NCBI GenBank assembly: GCA_021742025.1
Contig: JAIOWT010000048.1
Location: 1 to 7,094, forward strand
Length of the DNA: 7,094 nucleotides
Direction of reading: 5' to 3'
From: Candidatus Nanopelagicales bacterium
GTDB taxonomy: Bacteria > Actinomycetota > Actinomycetes > S36-B12 > UBA5976
The position numbers were made by a program, and so were the translations under genes. Under the pieces are notes generated by a model. It worked only from the letters and a program-made list of their open reading frames with translations. It had not been told where the DNA came from and did no database searches. Positions 1 through 6,394 of this stretch are shown in pieces. Every line of letters starts with the position of its first letter. Within the stretch, counting starts at the first letter, position 1.

Positions 1-434
1 ATAGGTTCGGAAGTCATGGTGCTTCGAACATTTTCTCGGCCAGGATCCACTTCACGTTCATGAGACTTGGGCGCCAACTTGGCAAAGTATTTGAAAACTG
101 AAATTACATCATCTATGTCGTAACGAGCTTCGACGATTCTCTTTGCAGTGTCCTCTGACTCGGCCTGGGCAAATAATTCTTTGTCACGCTCAAGAAGTTC
201 GGCAACTTGCTCCAATATCTTTCCGCGCTGTTCGCCACTGAAGGATGGCCAATGAGTTCCGTCAAAAGTGTTTCGCGCCGCATCAATTGCTGACACAGTG
301 TCTGCAGCGCCACCTTCATGGAAGGTTGCAACTAGGTGCCCATCAGCTGGATGCAAGACATTTCGGATTTCTCCTGAGGAGCTGCCTTGACGTTTTCCAT
401 TGATAAAGAGCTCAGTCACTTTTTCATATTTCAT
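1..434 (-). CDS. Aldehyde dehydrogenase, betaine-aldehyde-dehydrogenase-like (N-terminal part, runs off the left edge)
   Basis: About 144 N-terminal residues are visible, read leftwards from an ATG at 434-432; the catalytic Cys/Glu and most of the NAD-binding region lie outside the window. The protein begins MKYEKVTELFINGKRQ, the usual NAD(P)-dependent aldehyde dehydrogenase opening. It continues with HPADGHLVA (about residues 28-36), an AIDAAR helix, and AESEDTAKR followed by YDIDDV near residues 91-108. The order and spacing match the ALDH superfamily, and the HPADG and YDIDDV segments recall actinobacterial betaine-aldehyde dehydrogenases, which oxidise betaine aldehyde to glycine betaine in the cytoplasm. 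The start lies 11 bp after the stop of the IclR gene, with a weak AAGG overlapping that stop, so the two are probably cotranscribed. The substrate is inferred only: closely related ALDHs act on aminoaldehydes or other aldehydes. The superfamily call is firm; the betaine aldehyde call is moderate. Confidence 0.85.
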   Translation of the reverse strand, partial: MKYEKVTELFINGKRQGSSSGEIRNVLHPADGHLVATFHEGGAADTVSAIDAARNTFDGTHWPSFSGEQRGKILEQVAELLERDKELFAQAESEDTAKRIVEARYDIDDVISVFKYFAKLAPKSHEREVDPGRENVRSTMTSEP

Positions 435-445
435 AGGTAAAAACC

Positions 446-1225
446 TTACTCTCGCCAGAAGTTCGGATTGCCCGAAAGCTTGGATGCACTTTGTTTCACA
501 ATTTGGCCTAATGATTCAAAATCTTCAGGTTTGATTCGACTTGCCGGTCCTGAGATGACCAGCGCTGCAGATACTTCGTCATGCTCATCTCGGATAGGAG
601 CTGCTACTGCCATGAAATCGGACTCCATTTCCTGGTTAGCAACTGCGAATCCTCGCTTCCGGACCTGCTCCAACTCTTGTTCGAGGGCCTCGGCCGATGC
701 GATCGTGTTGCGCGCTAGCTTCTTCCATGAATCTGGCCTAGCTGCAATTCGATCTGACTCTTCGAGCCAAGCAGTCAACACTTTTCCACTAGCTGTGCAG
801 TGGGTTGGGACGCTTTGGCCAAGCCAACTTCGCATTGAAACCATCGATGGCCCGATGACTTGGTCAACGTATAGAACGCGATTGTTATCCAAAACTGCAA
901 TGTTGACGGTTTCACCAACTTCGGTCGCCAAAGCTTTAGTGACAGCGCGCGAACCAGAAACTGCGTCAAGAGAACTAGTAACAGAACCGGCAAGGCGCAC
1001 CAGGCCCAGACCTAATCGGTAACGACCACGATCTGAAACTTGATCTACCAAGCCACGATTGAGAAGTGCTGTCATCAATCGGGAGGCAGTTGATTTGTGG
1101 ACTCCAAGGTCGGCGGCAATTTCGGTAACTCCAGATTCACCGCGTTGGGCGAGTATCTCAAGGATCGATAAAGCCCGATCTACCGATTGAACGGAACTAC
1201 TTTCCGCCAAATGAGTGTTGCCCAT
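446..1225 (-). CDS. IclR-family transcriptional regulator (first of two)
   Basis: A full-length 259-residue IclR-type regulator, the usual length for the family. The N-terminal winged helix-turn-helix starts at SVQSVDRALSILEIL (residues 11-25), has the recognition region TEIAADLGVHKSTASRL (34-50), and a wing around 64-71. The C-terminal effector-binding domain carries the typical SVPTHCTASGKVLTAWL stretch at about 138-154 and ends in an AALVISGPASRI strand-loop. The ligand cannot be read from the sequence. The chosen ATG (1225-1223) has no Shine-Dalgarno sequence. A CATAAT -10-like hexamer lies 8 nt upstream, so the transcript may be leaderless. The start codon sits inside a long palindrome (1215-1254), which suggests autoregulation. 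The gene follows fhs by 52 bp and precedes the aldehyde dehydrogenase by 11 bp, so its target is probably the local cluster, the aldehyde dehydrogenase, or both. Confidence 0.95.
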   Translation of the reverse strand: MGNTHLAESSSVQSVDRALSILEILAQRGESGVTEIAADLGVHKSTASRLMTALLNRGLVDQVSDRGRYRLGLGLVRLAGSVTSSLDAVSGSRAVTKALATEVGETVNIAVLDNNRVLYVDQVIGPSMVSMRSWLGQSVPTHCTASGKVLTAWLEESDRIAARPDSWKKLARNTIASAEALEQELEQVRKRGFAVANQEMESDFMAVAAPIRDEHDEVSAALVISGPASRIKPEDFESLGQIVKQSASKLSGNPNFWRE

Positions 1226-1254
1226 GGCGCAACATTATGCGTCATGGGCAACAC
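1215..1254. promoter_or_regulatory. 40-bp imperfect palindrome, candidate IclR operator
   Basis: Perfect 12-bp inverted arms GTGTTGCCCATG (1215-1226) and CATGGGCAACAC (1243-1254) flank a centre that is itself partly symmetric: CGCA (1228-1231) against TGCG (1238-1241) around a central AT. Only six positions (three base pairs) of the 40 break the symmetry. The site covers the start codon of the IclR gene and its putative -10 element. No T-run follows on either strand, so an intrinsic terminator is unlikely. Binding by the product of the gene itself is inferred from position and symmetry. Confidence 0.7.
1234..1239 (-). promoter_or_regulatory. Candidate -10 element for leaderless transcription of the first iclR gene
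   Basis: On the minus strand this hexamer reads CATAAT, one mismatch from TATAAT. It lies 8 nt before the ATG at 1225. A transcript starting 6-8 nt downstream would begin at or next to the start codon, which fits the absence of a Shine-Dalgarno sequence. I see no convincing -35 box at the expected distance, so this is a moderate-to-weak call. If real, it makes iclR and the aldehyde dehydrogenase a sub-operon transcribable independently of fhs. Confidence 0.4.
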
Positions 1255-1277
1255 CTGTCTGGCGTTTTATGAATTTG

Positions 1278-2945
1278 TTAGAACAAACCGACAACTTCTC
1301 CATTTTCAAGCTTGATGCTGTTTGCAGCCGGAACCTTTGGAAGTCCTGGCATGGTCATGATGTCTCCAGTAACGACAACGATGAATTCAGCACCAGCGCT
1401 TAAGCGGATTTCCCGAATTGCAATGGTGTGACCAGATGGCGCACCCTTGGCAGCTGCGTCAGTTGAGAACGAATACTGGGTCTTTGCCATGCAGATAGGG
1501 AAGTGACCGTATCCAGCATCTTCAAATACCTTGAACTGATCCTTCACACTCTTGTCAGCAACAACTTCGCCTGCGTCATAGATTTCGGTTGCGATGGTTG
1601 TAACTTTGTCCCAAAGTGACATTGCGTCTGGGTAAAGCGGCTTGAACGCTGCAGTTCCACCTTCAACAATTTCAACAACTTTTTTCGCTAGCTCAGTTGT
1701 TCCCTTGCTGCCTTCAGCCCAGTGTGTGCAACGAATTGCATCTACACCCATTTCAGCGCAGAACTTTTGTACTGCTGCAAATTCGGCATCCGTATCTGTC
1801 GTGAAGTTATTTACACCTACAACAACTGGCACGCCAAACTTTTGCACGTTGCGGATGTGGCGACCTAGGTTAGCCAATCCTGCTTCAACTGCAGCAACGT
1901 TCTCCTTGCCAAGATCGTCCTTAGCAACACCACCGTGCATTTTTAGCGCACGAACAGTCGCAACGATCACAGCGGCTGAAGGTTCAAGTCCAGCTTTGCG
2001 ACATTTGATGTCGAAGAATTTTTCAGCACCAAGATCTGCGCCGAAGCCAGCTTCAGTAACTACATAGTCACCAAGTTTTAGTGCAGTATGTGTTGCTAAA
2101 ACTGTGTTGCAACCATGCGCGATGTTTGCAAATGGGCCACCATGCACAAATGCCGGATTGTTTTCAAGAGTCTGAACCAAGTTAGGCATCAAAGCGTCTT
2201 TAAGAAGAACAGTCATCGCACCATTTGCATTCAACTGAGCCGCGGTTACGGCAACTTTGTCGCGGGTGTAACCAACAACGATGTTTCCGAGACGACGCTC
2301 TAGATCTTCTAGGTCCATTGCTAGACAAAGAATTGCCATAACCTCACTAGCTACCGTGATGTCGAATCCAGCCTCACGTGGGTAACCATTTCCAGGGCCA
2401 CCAAGTGCGGCAGTGATTTCGCGCAATGCGCGGTCGTTCATATCGATAACGCGCTTCCAAGCGATGCGACGCACGTCGATACCTAGTTCGTTACCCCAAT
2501 AGATGTGGTTATCAAGCATTGCTGAGAGCAAGTTATGAGCAGCACCAATTGCATGGAAGTCACCAGTGAAGTGAAGGTTGATGTCTTCCATTGGAACTAC
2601 CTGAGCAAAACCGCCACCTGCAGCGCCACCCTTCATGCCAAAGCATGGACCAAGGGATGGTTCGCGCAAGCAAACGATTGCCTTCTTGCCAATGGCGTTA
2701 AGGCCATCGCCAAGACCAACAGTGGTTGTGGTTTTACCTTCACCAGCAGGTGTAGGAGTCATTGCGGTAACAAGGATTAGCTTGCCGTTTGGCTTTGATT
2801 TCAGCGAGGAGATGAAGTCCATGTTGATCTTGGCCTTAGTTGGCCCATAGTTCAGAACTGCATCTGCTGGAATACCGATTTTCGCTGCAACCGAAACAAT
2901 AGGTTCAGTCGTAGCTGCCCGAGCAATATCGATATCTGATTTCAT
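1278..2945 (-). CDS. fhs: Formate--tetrahydrofolate ligase (formyl-THF synthetase)
   Basis: Interconverts formate + THF + ATP with 10-formyl-THF + ADP + Pi in the cytoplasm; in an oxidative one-carbon pathway it can run backwards, conserving ATP and releasing formate. The 555-residue protein is full length. It shows the P-loop [12 protein letters not shown] (64-75), the first family signature [11 protein letters not shown] (103-113, with F where Y is common), [20 protein letters not shown] (116-135), and the second signature [13 protein letters not shown] (327-339). It ends in the characteristic [20 protein letters not shown] place the start at ATG 2945-2943 rather than at an in-frame ATG 11 codons upstream: AAGGAG stands 8 nt before it, it makes an ATGA overlap with the mttB-like stop, and homologues begin near here. 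The overlap implies translational coupling to the methyltransferase, tying Fhs to demethylation rather than only to biosynthesis. Confidence 0.97.
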   Translation of the reverse strand: MKSDIDIARAATTEPIVSVAAKIGIPADAVLNYGPTKAKINMDFISSLKSKPNGKLILVTAMTPTPAGEGKTTTTVGLGDGLNAIGKKAIVCLREPSLGPCFGMKGGAAGGGFAQVVPMEDINLHFTGDFHAIGAAHNLLSAMLDNHIYWGNELGIDVRRIAWKRVIDMNDRALREITAALGGPGNGYPREAGFDITVASEVMAILCLAMDLEDLERRLGNIVVGYTRDKVAVTAAQLNANGAMTVLLKDALMPNLVQTLENNPAFVHGGPFANIAHGCNTVLATHTALKLGDYVVTEAGFGADLGAEKFFDIKCRKAGLEPSAAVIVATVRALKMHGGVAKDDLGKENVAAVEAGLANLGRHIRNVQKFGVPVVVGVNNFTTDTDAEFAAVQKFCAEMGVDAIRCTHWAEGSKGTTELAKKVVEIVEGGTAAFKPLYPDAMSLWDKVTTIATEIYDAGEVVADKSVKDQFKVFEDAGYGHFPICMAKTQYSFSTDAAAKGAPSGHTIAIREIRLSAGAEFIVVVTGDIMTMPGLPKVPAANSIKLENGEVVGLF

Positions 2946-4381
2946 GCTAATAACTCCTTCTTGCGCTTGTCGACCCATTCGTCAAGCTCTTCTTTGATTG
3001 CGGAATCCATTGCTGGCGGTTCGTACTCATCGATCATTTTGTGCGCTAATTCATTTGCACGTACATCTGTTGTCTTTGAACCATTGCGTGACCAGCGATC
3101 GAAGTTATCTGCTGATGACAGGAATGGTCGGTAGAAACAATCGCGGAAACGTTCCATGGTATGCATGGTGCCGAGGAAGTGGCCACCGTGTCCTGATTCT
3201 TCATGTGCTTCGTAAGCAAGTGAAGCTTCATCAATTTCAAACGGTGTGAACTCAGCCTTCATGGCCTGCAGGATTTCAACATCCATTACGAACTTCTCGT
3301 AAGAGGCAACAAGGCCACCTTCGAGCCAGCCAGCGGCGTGCATTACGAAGTTTGTGCCAGCCAAGAATGTTGCGTGCATTGTCATCAAGGTCTGGTAACC
3401 AGCTTGTGCGTCAACAGTCTGCGCCGCATTTAGGCCACCGCCACCACGGAATGGCAAGTTAAAGTGACGGGCAATCTGGCCAGTACAAAGCAGACCCATT
3501 GCTGATTCTGGAGTTCCAAACATTGGGGAACCGGACTGCATGTCAATGTTTGAAAGGAATGATCCAAACACAACTGGGCACCCTGGGCGAACCAGTTGTG
3601 CCAATGCAATACCGCTCAATGCTTCAGCAATTTGCTGAACCAAAGATGCCGGAATTGTTACTGGGCTCATTGCTCCCATCAAAAGGAATGGTGTTAGAAC
3701 ACAAGGCTGACCTGCTTCGCTGTATTCAAATAGCGATTCCAACATACGATCATCCCAGCGAAGTGGGGAGTTGCAGTTAATCAAAGAAATGATTGCTGGA
3801 GTCTTCTCGATGCTTTCGCGGGATCCAAAAATAATCTCAGCCATCTTGATTGTGTCTCGTGCGTTCAAGCCAGTAACAACATTGCCCATGAATGGCTTGT
3901 CGCTCAGTGTCATCAAGTTGTAGATCATGTCAATGTGACGGGTATCAAGATGTGCATCATTTGGTTCAACGACAACACTGCTGGAAACATCAAGGTCATC
4001 AAACATATAGCCAAGCTTGGTTAAATTCTGAAAGTCAGCCATAGTTCCATCGCGACGCTCACCTAGGTCACGCACAAACGGCGGACCGTAAACGCCGGCG
4101 AACACCATGTTGTCGCCACCGATGATGACGTTCTTTGCAGGGTTGCGTGCTTGCAATGTGAATTCGCTAGGAGCTTTTGCAACCTGCTCCAGAATCCATT
4201 CTGGATCGAACTTAACGTTGTTACCCTCAACTTTTTGACCAGCTGCGCGGAACATGTCCAAGGCACGCTCGTGCATAAACTCGATTCCCATTTCGGAAAC
4301 AATGCGTCGCCAACCCTTATCCAGGACGGCCATGGCATCCTGCGAAAGAATTTCATAACGTGGGCTTTTGTTCTGGAACAT
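2942..4381 (-). CDS. mttB: MttB/MtgB-family corrinoid protein methyltransferase, non-pyrrolysine type
   Basis: A 479-residue member of the trimethylamine methyltransferase superfamily (COG5598), close to the usual 470-495 residues. Supporting segments are [11 protein letters not shown] (201-211), a Gly-rich loop FRGGGGLN (311-318) followed by VDAQAGYQT (323-331), and [12 protein letters not shown] (345-356) leading to [12 protein letters not shown] (360-371), in the order typical of the barrel. True trimethylamine enzymes read an in-frame UAG as pyrrolysine. This frame has no internal stop, so it belongs to the non-Pyl branch, whose characterised members demethylate glycine betaine (MtgB), proline betaine, carnitine or gamma-butyrobetaine, passing CH3 to a corrinoid protein. 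A candidate partner is encoded divergently at 5331-5987. CAGGAG lies 6 nt before the ATG. The stop overlaps the fhs start (ATGA). The substrate is not readable from sequence; glycine betaine is my best guess because of the nearby betaine-aldehyde-dehydrogenase-like gene. Confidence 0.93.
   Translation of the reverse strand: MFQNKSPRYEILSQDAMAVLDKGWRRIVSEMGIEFMHERALDMFRAAGQKVEGNNVKFDPEWILEQVAKAPSEFTLQARNPAKNVIIGGDNMVFAGVYGPPFVRDLGERRDGTMADFQNLTKLGYMFDDLDVSSSVVVEPNDAHLDTRHIDMIYNLMTLSDKPFMGNVVTGLNARDTIKMAEIIFGSRESIEKTPAIISLINCNSPLRWDDRMLESLFEYSEAGQPCVLTPFLLMGAMSPVTIPASLVQQIAEALSGIALAQLVRPGCPVVFGSFLSNIDMQSGSPMFGTPESAMGLLCTGQIARHFNLPFRGGGGLNAAQTVDAQAGYQTLMTMHATFLAGTNFVMHAAGWLEGGLVASYEKFVMDVEILQAMKAEFTPFEIDEASLAYEAHEESGHGGHFLGTMHTMERFRDCFYRPFLSSADNFDRWSRNGSKTTDVRANELAHKMIDEYEPPAMDSAIKEELDEWVDKRKKELLA
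2954..2959 (-). promoter_or_regulatory. Ribosome binding site that fixes the fhs start
   Basis: On the minus strand the site reads AAGGAG, with 8 nt to the ATG at 2945. It lies inside the last codons of the mttB-like gene and supports the 2945 start over the upstream in-frame ATG at 2978. Confidence 0.8.
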
Positions 4382-4387
4382 AACTGG

Positions 4388-4393
4388 CTCCTG
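4388..4393 (-). promoter_or_regulatory. Ribosome binding site of the mttB-like gene
   Basis: CAGGAG on the minus strand, 6 nt before the ATG at 4381; supports the annotated start. Confidence 0.75.
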
Positions 4394-4401
4394 TTGTGCG
4401 G

Positions 4402-4413
4402 CTATCTCGATAG
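4402..4413. repeat. Small inverted repeat in the mttB leader
   Basis: CTATC (4402-4406) and GATAG (4409-4413) are perfect inverted 5-mers separated by 2 bp, between the divergent gap and the mttB ribosome binding site. It may be a minor regulator half-site pair or chance; a 2-nt loop is too tight for a good RNA hairpin without opening a base pair. Confidence 0.3.
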
Positions 4414-4444
4414 ATAACTAGTTGAAACTTTTCATCAAAAAGGC

Positions 4445-4475
4445 TTGACGAATACCCGATATGTTAGCGTACGAT
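4445..4475 (+). promoter_or_regulatory. Candidate promoter for the iclR-corrinoid-metV-metF arm
   Basis: TTGACG (4445-4450) is a good -35 match (TTGACA). TACGAT (4470-4475) matches the TAnnaT pattern of a -10 with a 19-bp spacer, slightly longer than ideal. The -10 overlaps the left arm of the 28-bp palindrome at 4471-4498, as expected for a repressor-controlled promoter. Transcription would start near 4481, leaving a leader of about 85 nt before the ATG. No equally clear promoter was found for the opposite direction; weak options on the minus strand are TAACAT (4466-4461) and TTGATG (4438-4433) with poor partners. Confidence 0.45.
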
Positions 4476-4498
4476 GTGGAACATAGGTTCCAGATCGT
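4471..4498. promoter_or_regulatory. 28-bp palindromic operator candidate in the divergent gap
   Basis: The inner arms TGGAAC (4477-4482) and GTTCCA (4487-4492) surround a 4-bp centre ATAG. Outer arms ACGAT (4471-4475) and ATCGT (4494-4498) extend the symmetry, interrupted by one base on each side. The TGGAA...TTCCA core resembles the operators of classical IclR-family regulators. The site lies between the two divergent operons and next to an iclR gene, so it probably controls one or both. The overlap with the candidate -10 of the plus-strand arm suggests repression there. Which of the two IclR proteins binds is unknown. Confidence 0.75.
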
Positions 4499-4554
4499 GA
4501 AACTTTGTGCAGAGTTTGTACTGAAGCTTCGGATCTAAATTTGACCTCTATATA

Positions 4555-4562
4555 GGGGGAGG
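4555..4562 (+). promoter_or_regulatory. Ribosome binding site of the second iclR gene
   Basis: A strong purine-rich GGGGGAGG, ending 4 nt before the ATG at 4567; close spacing but a good anti-SD match. Unlike the first iclR gene, this one has a conventional leader. Confidence 0.7.
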
Positions 4563-4566
4563 CGAG

Positions 4567-5334
4567 ATGAGCGAACAGTTAGGCGAAAAGCCAGTAACTG
4601 GAACGCAATCCATCGATCGCGCCTGTGACCTTTTGATCCGAGTTATGAATTCCGAAGATCCACAAACTTTAAGTGAATTAGTTGCCGCAACTGGTCTTGC
4701 CAAAGGAACAACTTCCCGAATCTTGAGTGCCCTAGAAAGAAGTGGGCTTTTGGCTCGAAGCACAGTCAGTGGATTTGAAGCCGGGCCAGTTTTGAATCAG
4801 TTTGCCGTTCGTGGCGGCGCTTACACAGCTTTGATTGGCTCATTAACTCCAGCCATGGAACGCATTGCTGACATTACGCACGAAACCGTAAGCCTTGCAG
4901 TAACTGGTCACAACGGCATCGACAACATTGCTCAAGTTGAAGGCTCATACCTATTAGGTAGCCGCAACTGGGTAGGTGAGAGTGTGCCAGCACATTGCTC
5001 AGCAGCCGGAAAAGTTCTTATTGCTTTCGGTGGCGCGACGGTACCCAGCACTTTGGCGTCTCGCACGACTGAAACGATCACAGATTTTGCAATACTAGAT
5101 CAGCACATTCGAAAAGCGCGTGAAGTGGGATACGCAGTAATTCGAAACGAACTAGAACAAGGGCTAATTGCAGTTGCGATCCCAGTTCTAGATGCAAACG
5201 GCAAAGCAATCGCGGCTTTGTCGGTTAGTGGACCAGCTGAGAGAATTACCCCCGGCGATGAATTGCACATTGCTCAACTAATGCGACGTGAATTAAACCA
5301 AGCGCAAGGCTTACAACAAGAAGGAGCGGCATGA
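4567..5334 (+). CDS. IclR-family transcriptional regulator (second of two)
   Basis: A 255-residue regulator with the IclR layout. A winged helix-turn-helix is preceded by TQSIDRACDLLIRV (13-26), with recognition region LSELVAATGLAKGTTSRIL (35-53) and LERSGLLARS (56-65). The effector domain carries ESVPAHCSAAGKVLIAF in its middle and ends with IAALSVSGPAERITPG. It is clearly diverged from the first IclR protein (for example GLAKGTTSRIL against GVHKSTASRLM), so it is not a recent tandem copy. It is the first gene of the plus-strand arm. Its stop overlaps the start of the corrinoid protein gene (ATGA), so regulator and structural gene are translationally coupled. A 28-bp palindrome in its upstream region is the probable operator. 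The inducer is presumably the methylated amine or a demethylation product, which is inference. Confidence 0.95.
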   Translation: MSEQLGEKPVTGTQSIDRACDLLIRVMNSEDPQTLSELVAATGLAKGTTSRILSALERSGLLARSTVSGFEAGPVLNQFAVRGGAYTALIGSLTPAMERIADITHETVSLAVTGHNGIDNIAQVEGSYLLGSRNWVGESVPAHCSAAGKVLIAFGGATVPSTLASRTTETITDFAILDQHIRKAREVGYAVIRNELEQGLIAVAIPVLDANGKAIAALSVSGPAERITPGDELHIAQLMRRELNQAQGLQQEGAA

Positions 5335-5987
5335 CACCCGACGAGATCCTAAAAGAAATGTATGAACGCACCATGGAAGGCAATGCACCACGCGTGCTAG
5401 AGCTAACCCATATGGGACTTGACTCTGGATTAACTCCTGACTCGATCTTGTTCGATGCACTGATTCCTTCACTTGAAGAAGTAGGCGCACGTTTCGAACG
5501 TGGCGATTACTTCGTGCCGGAGATGCTTATTGCAGGTCGCGCAATGAGTGGCGCGTTAGATGTGCTTCGTCCACTACTGGCAGACACTGGCGCGGAGACA
5601 GTCGGAACATTCCTAATGGGAACCGTAAAGGGCGACGTTCACGACATTGGCAAGAACTTAGTGAACATCATGCTTGAAGGCGCTGGCTTCCAGGTTATTG
5701 ATATCGGAGTGCAGTGTGCACCTGAAAAATTCATTGATGCAATCAAGGAACATCAGCCGGATGTTGTTGGTATGTCAGCATTCCTAACAACCACAATGCC
5801 TATGTTCAAGGTAAACATCCACGAAATTACCAAGGCTGGTATGCGCGATGACGTAATCATCATGGTGGGTGGAGCTCCTGTTACTCAGGAATACGCCGAC
5901 GTGGTTGGCGCTGATGGCTACGCAGCAGATGCATCTACTGCAGTCCGTAAAGCTAAGGAACTCATCGCAGTAAAGCGCGGAAAGTAA
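5331..5987 (+). CDS. Corrinoid (B12-binding) methyl-carrier protein, MttC/MtbC/MtgC type
   Basis: At 218 residues it has the standard size of the small methyltransferase corrinoid proteins. The N-terminal helical cap domain (about 1-85) includes LIPSLEEVGARFERGDYFVPE (44-64, central residues conserved in the family). The Rossmann-type B12-binding domain follows, with GDVHDIGKN at 101-109. Here D102, H104 and G107 form the DxHxxG motif, and His104 is the expected lower cobalt ligand. Further B12-site segments are GMSAFL (147-152) and VGGAPV (179-184), ending in GADGYAADA. It would carry the methyl group from the MttB-like enzyme to a second methyltransferase acting on THF. It starts inside the stop of the IclR gene with AAGGAG 4 nt upstream, and is followed 8 bp later by the MetV-type gene. 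Its amine specificity cannot be told from sequence. Confidence 0.96.
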   Translation: MTPDEILKEMYERTMEGNAPRVLELTHMGLDSGLTPDSILFDALIPSLEEVGARFERGDYFVPEMLIAGRAMSGALDVLRPLLADTGAETVGTFLMGTVKGDVHDIGKNLVNIMLEGAGFQVIDIGVQCAPEKFIDAIKEHQPDVVGMSAFLTTTMPMFKVNIHEITKAGMRDDVIIMVGGAPVTQEYADVVGADGYAADASTAVRKAKELIAVKRGK

Positions 5988-5995
5988 ACCCAAAC

Positions 5996-6394
5996 ATGAC
6001 AACCTTCATCGCAACGATCGAACACGTAGTTAAGGGTCCCGTTTGGGGATGCCAAGACTGCGGGCAATGTGTTTTGCATTCAACAGGCATGACTTGCCCA
6101 ATGAATTGTCCAAAGACTCTGCGCAATGGCCCATGTGGTGGCGTGCGCGAAAACGGTCATTGCGAAGTTAAGCCTGAAATGAAATGTGTCTGGCTAAAGG
6201 CCTACGACCGCACGCAAGACTGGCCGTTGCCTTCATCCTGGAAGGACGAATACAACCATTTACGCCCGCCGGTTGATAACCGCCTAAAGGGAACTTCATC
6301 CTGGAAGAACTTCTTTACTAAGCGGGATCGCTGGACTCCAACCGGATGGAAGAACACAACAGATGAAGTAGTTAAGCAAGGAGTTGGTCATTAA
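5996..6394 (+). CDS. metV: MetV-type cysteine-rich protein (methylene-THF reductase C-terminal-like)
   Basis: A 132-residue cysteine-rich protein resembling the MetV partner of MetF-type methylene-THF reductase, known from acetogens. Eight cysteines (19, 22, 25, 34, 38, 47, 56, 64) lie in the first half, in CxxCxxC, TCPMNCPK and NGPCGG contexts, followed by MKCVWLKAY (62-70). The CPK-LRNGPCGG core is the hallmark of the family. The cysteines could hold one or two Fe-S clusters and/or zinc; characterised MetV proteins carry Fe-S and zinc. The C-terminal 60 residues are rich in Trp, Lys and Arg with no cysteine. At 132 residues it is shorter than the roughly 200-residue acetogen form. No strong Shine-Dalgarno precedes the ATG, which lies 8 bp after the corrinoid gene stop. 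It overlaps metF by one base (TAATG), strongly suggesting the products form a complex. Confidence 0.88.
   Translation: MTTFIATIEHVVKGPVWGCQDCGQCVLHSTGMTCPMNCPKTLRNGPCGGVRENGHCEVKPEMKCVWLKAYDRTQDWPLPSSWKDEYNHLRPPVDNRLKGTSSWKNFFTKRDRWTPTGWKNTTDEVVKQGVGH
6378..6383 (+). promoter_or_regulatory. Ribosome binding site of metF
   Basis: AAGGAG inside the last codons of the MetV-type gene, 10 nt before the ATG at 6394, supporting the coupled TAATG start. Confidence 0.7.

Noticed and set aside
468..1022. 184-codon plus-strand open frame opposite the first iclR gene
   Set aside because: It is antisense to a convincing IclR coding sequence, has no recognisable domain and a composition typical of a shadow frame.
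1215..1254. Palindrome as an intrinsic terminator after fhs
   Set aside because: No T-run follows the stem on either strand, and the hairpin runs into the iclR coding sequence; an operator fits better.
2945..2978. Longer fhs start adding 11 residues
   Set aside because: The upstream ATG lies within the mttB-like coding region without a ribosome binding site at the right distance, while ATG 2945 has AAGGAG 8 nt upstream and a coupled stop/start.
2942..4381. Possible pyrrolysine (in-frame TAG) in the MttB-family gene
   Set aside because: The frame is open over all 479 codons and ends in TGA, so no amber codon is read through.
4423..4506. Direct repeat TGAAACTTT at 4423-4431 and 4498-4506 flanking the operator
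   Set aside because: Nine bases in a 185-bp AT-leaning region can recur by chance, and there is no symmetry or further extension.
4523..4530. GAAGCTTC 8-bp palindrome in the leader of the second iclR gene
   Set aside because: Short palindromes of this length are common, and it does not resemble either candidate operator.
4541..4554. TTGACC and TATATA upstream of the second iclR gene as a promoter
   Set aside because: The two motifs are only 2 bp apart and directly abut the ribosome binding site, so they cannot act as a -35/-10 pair; TATATA alone would start transcription inside the Shine-Dalgarno sequence.
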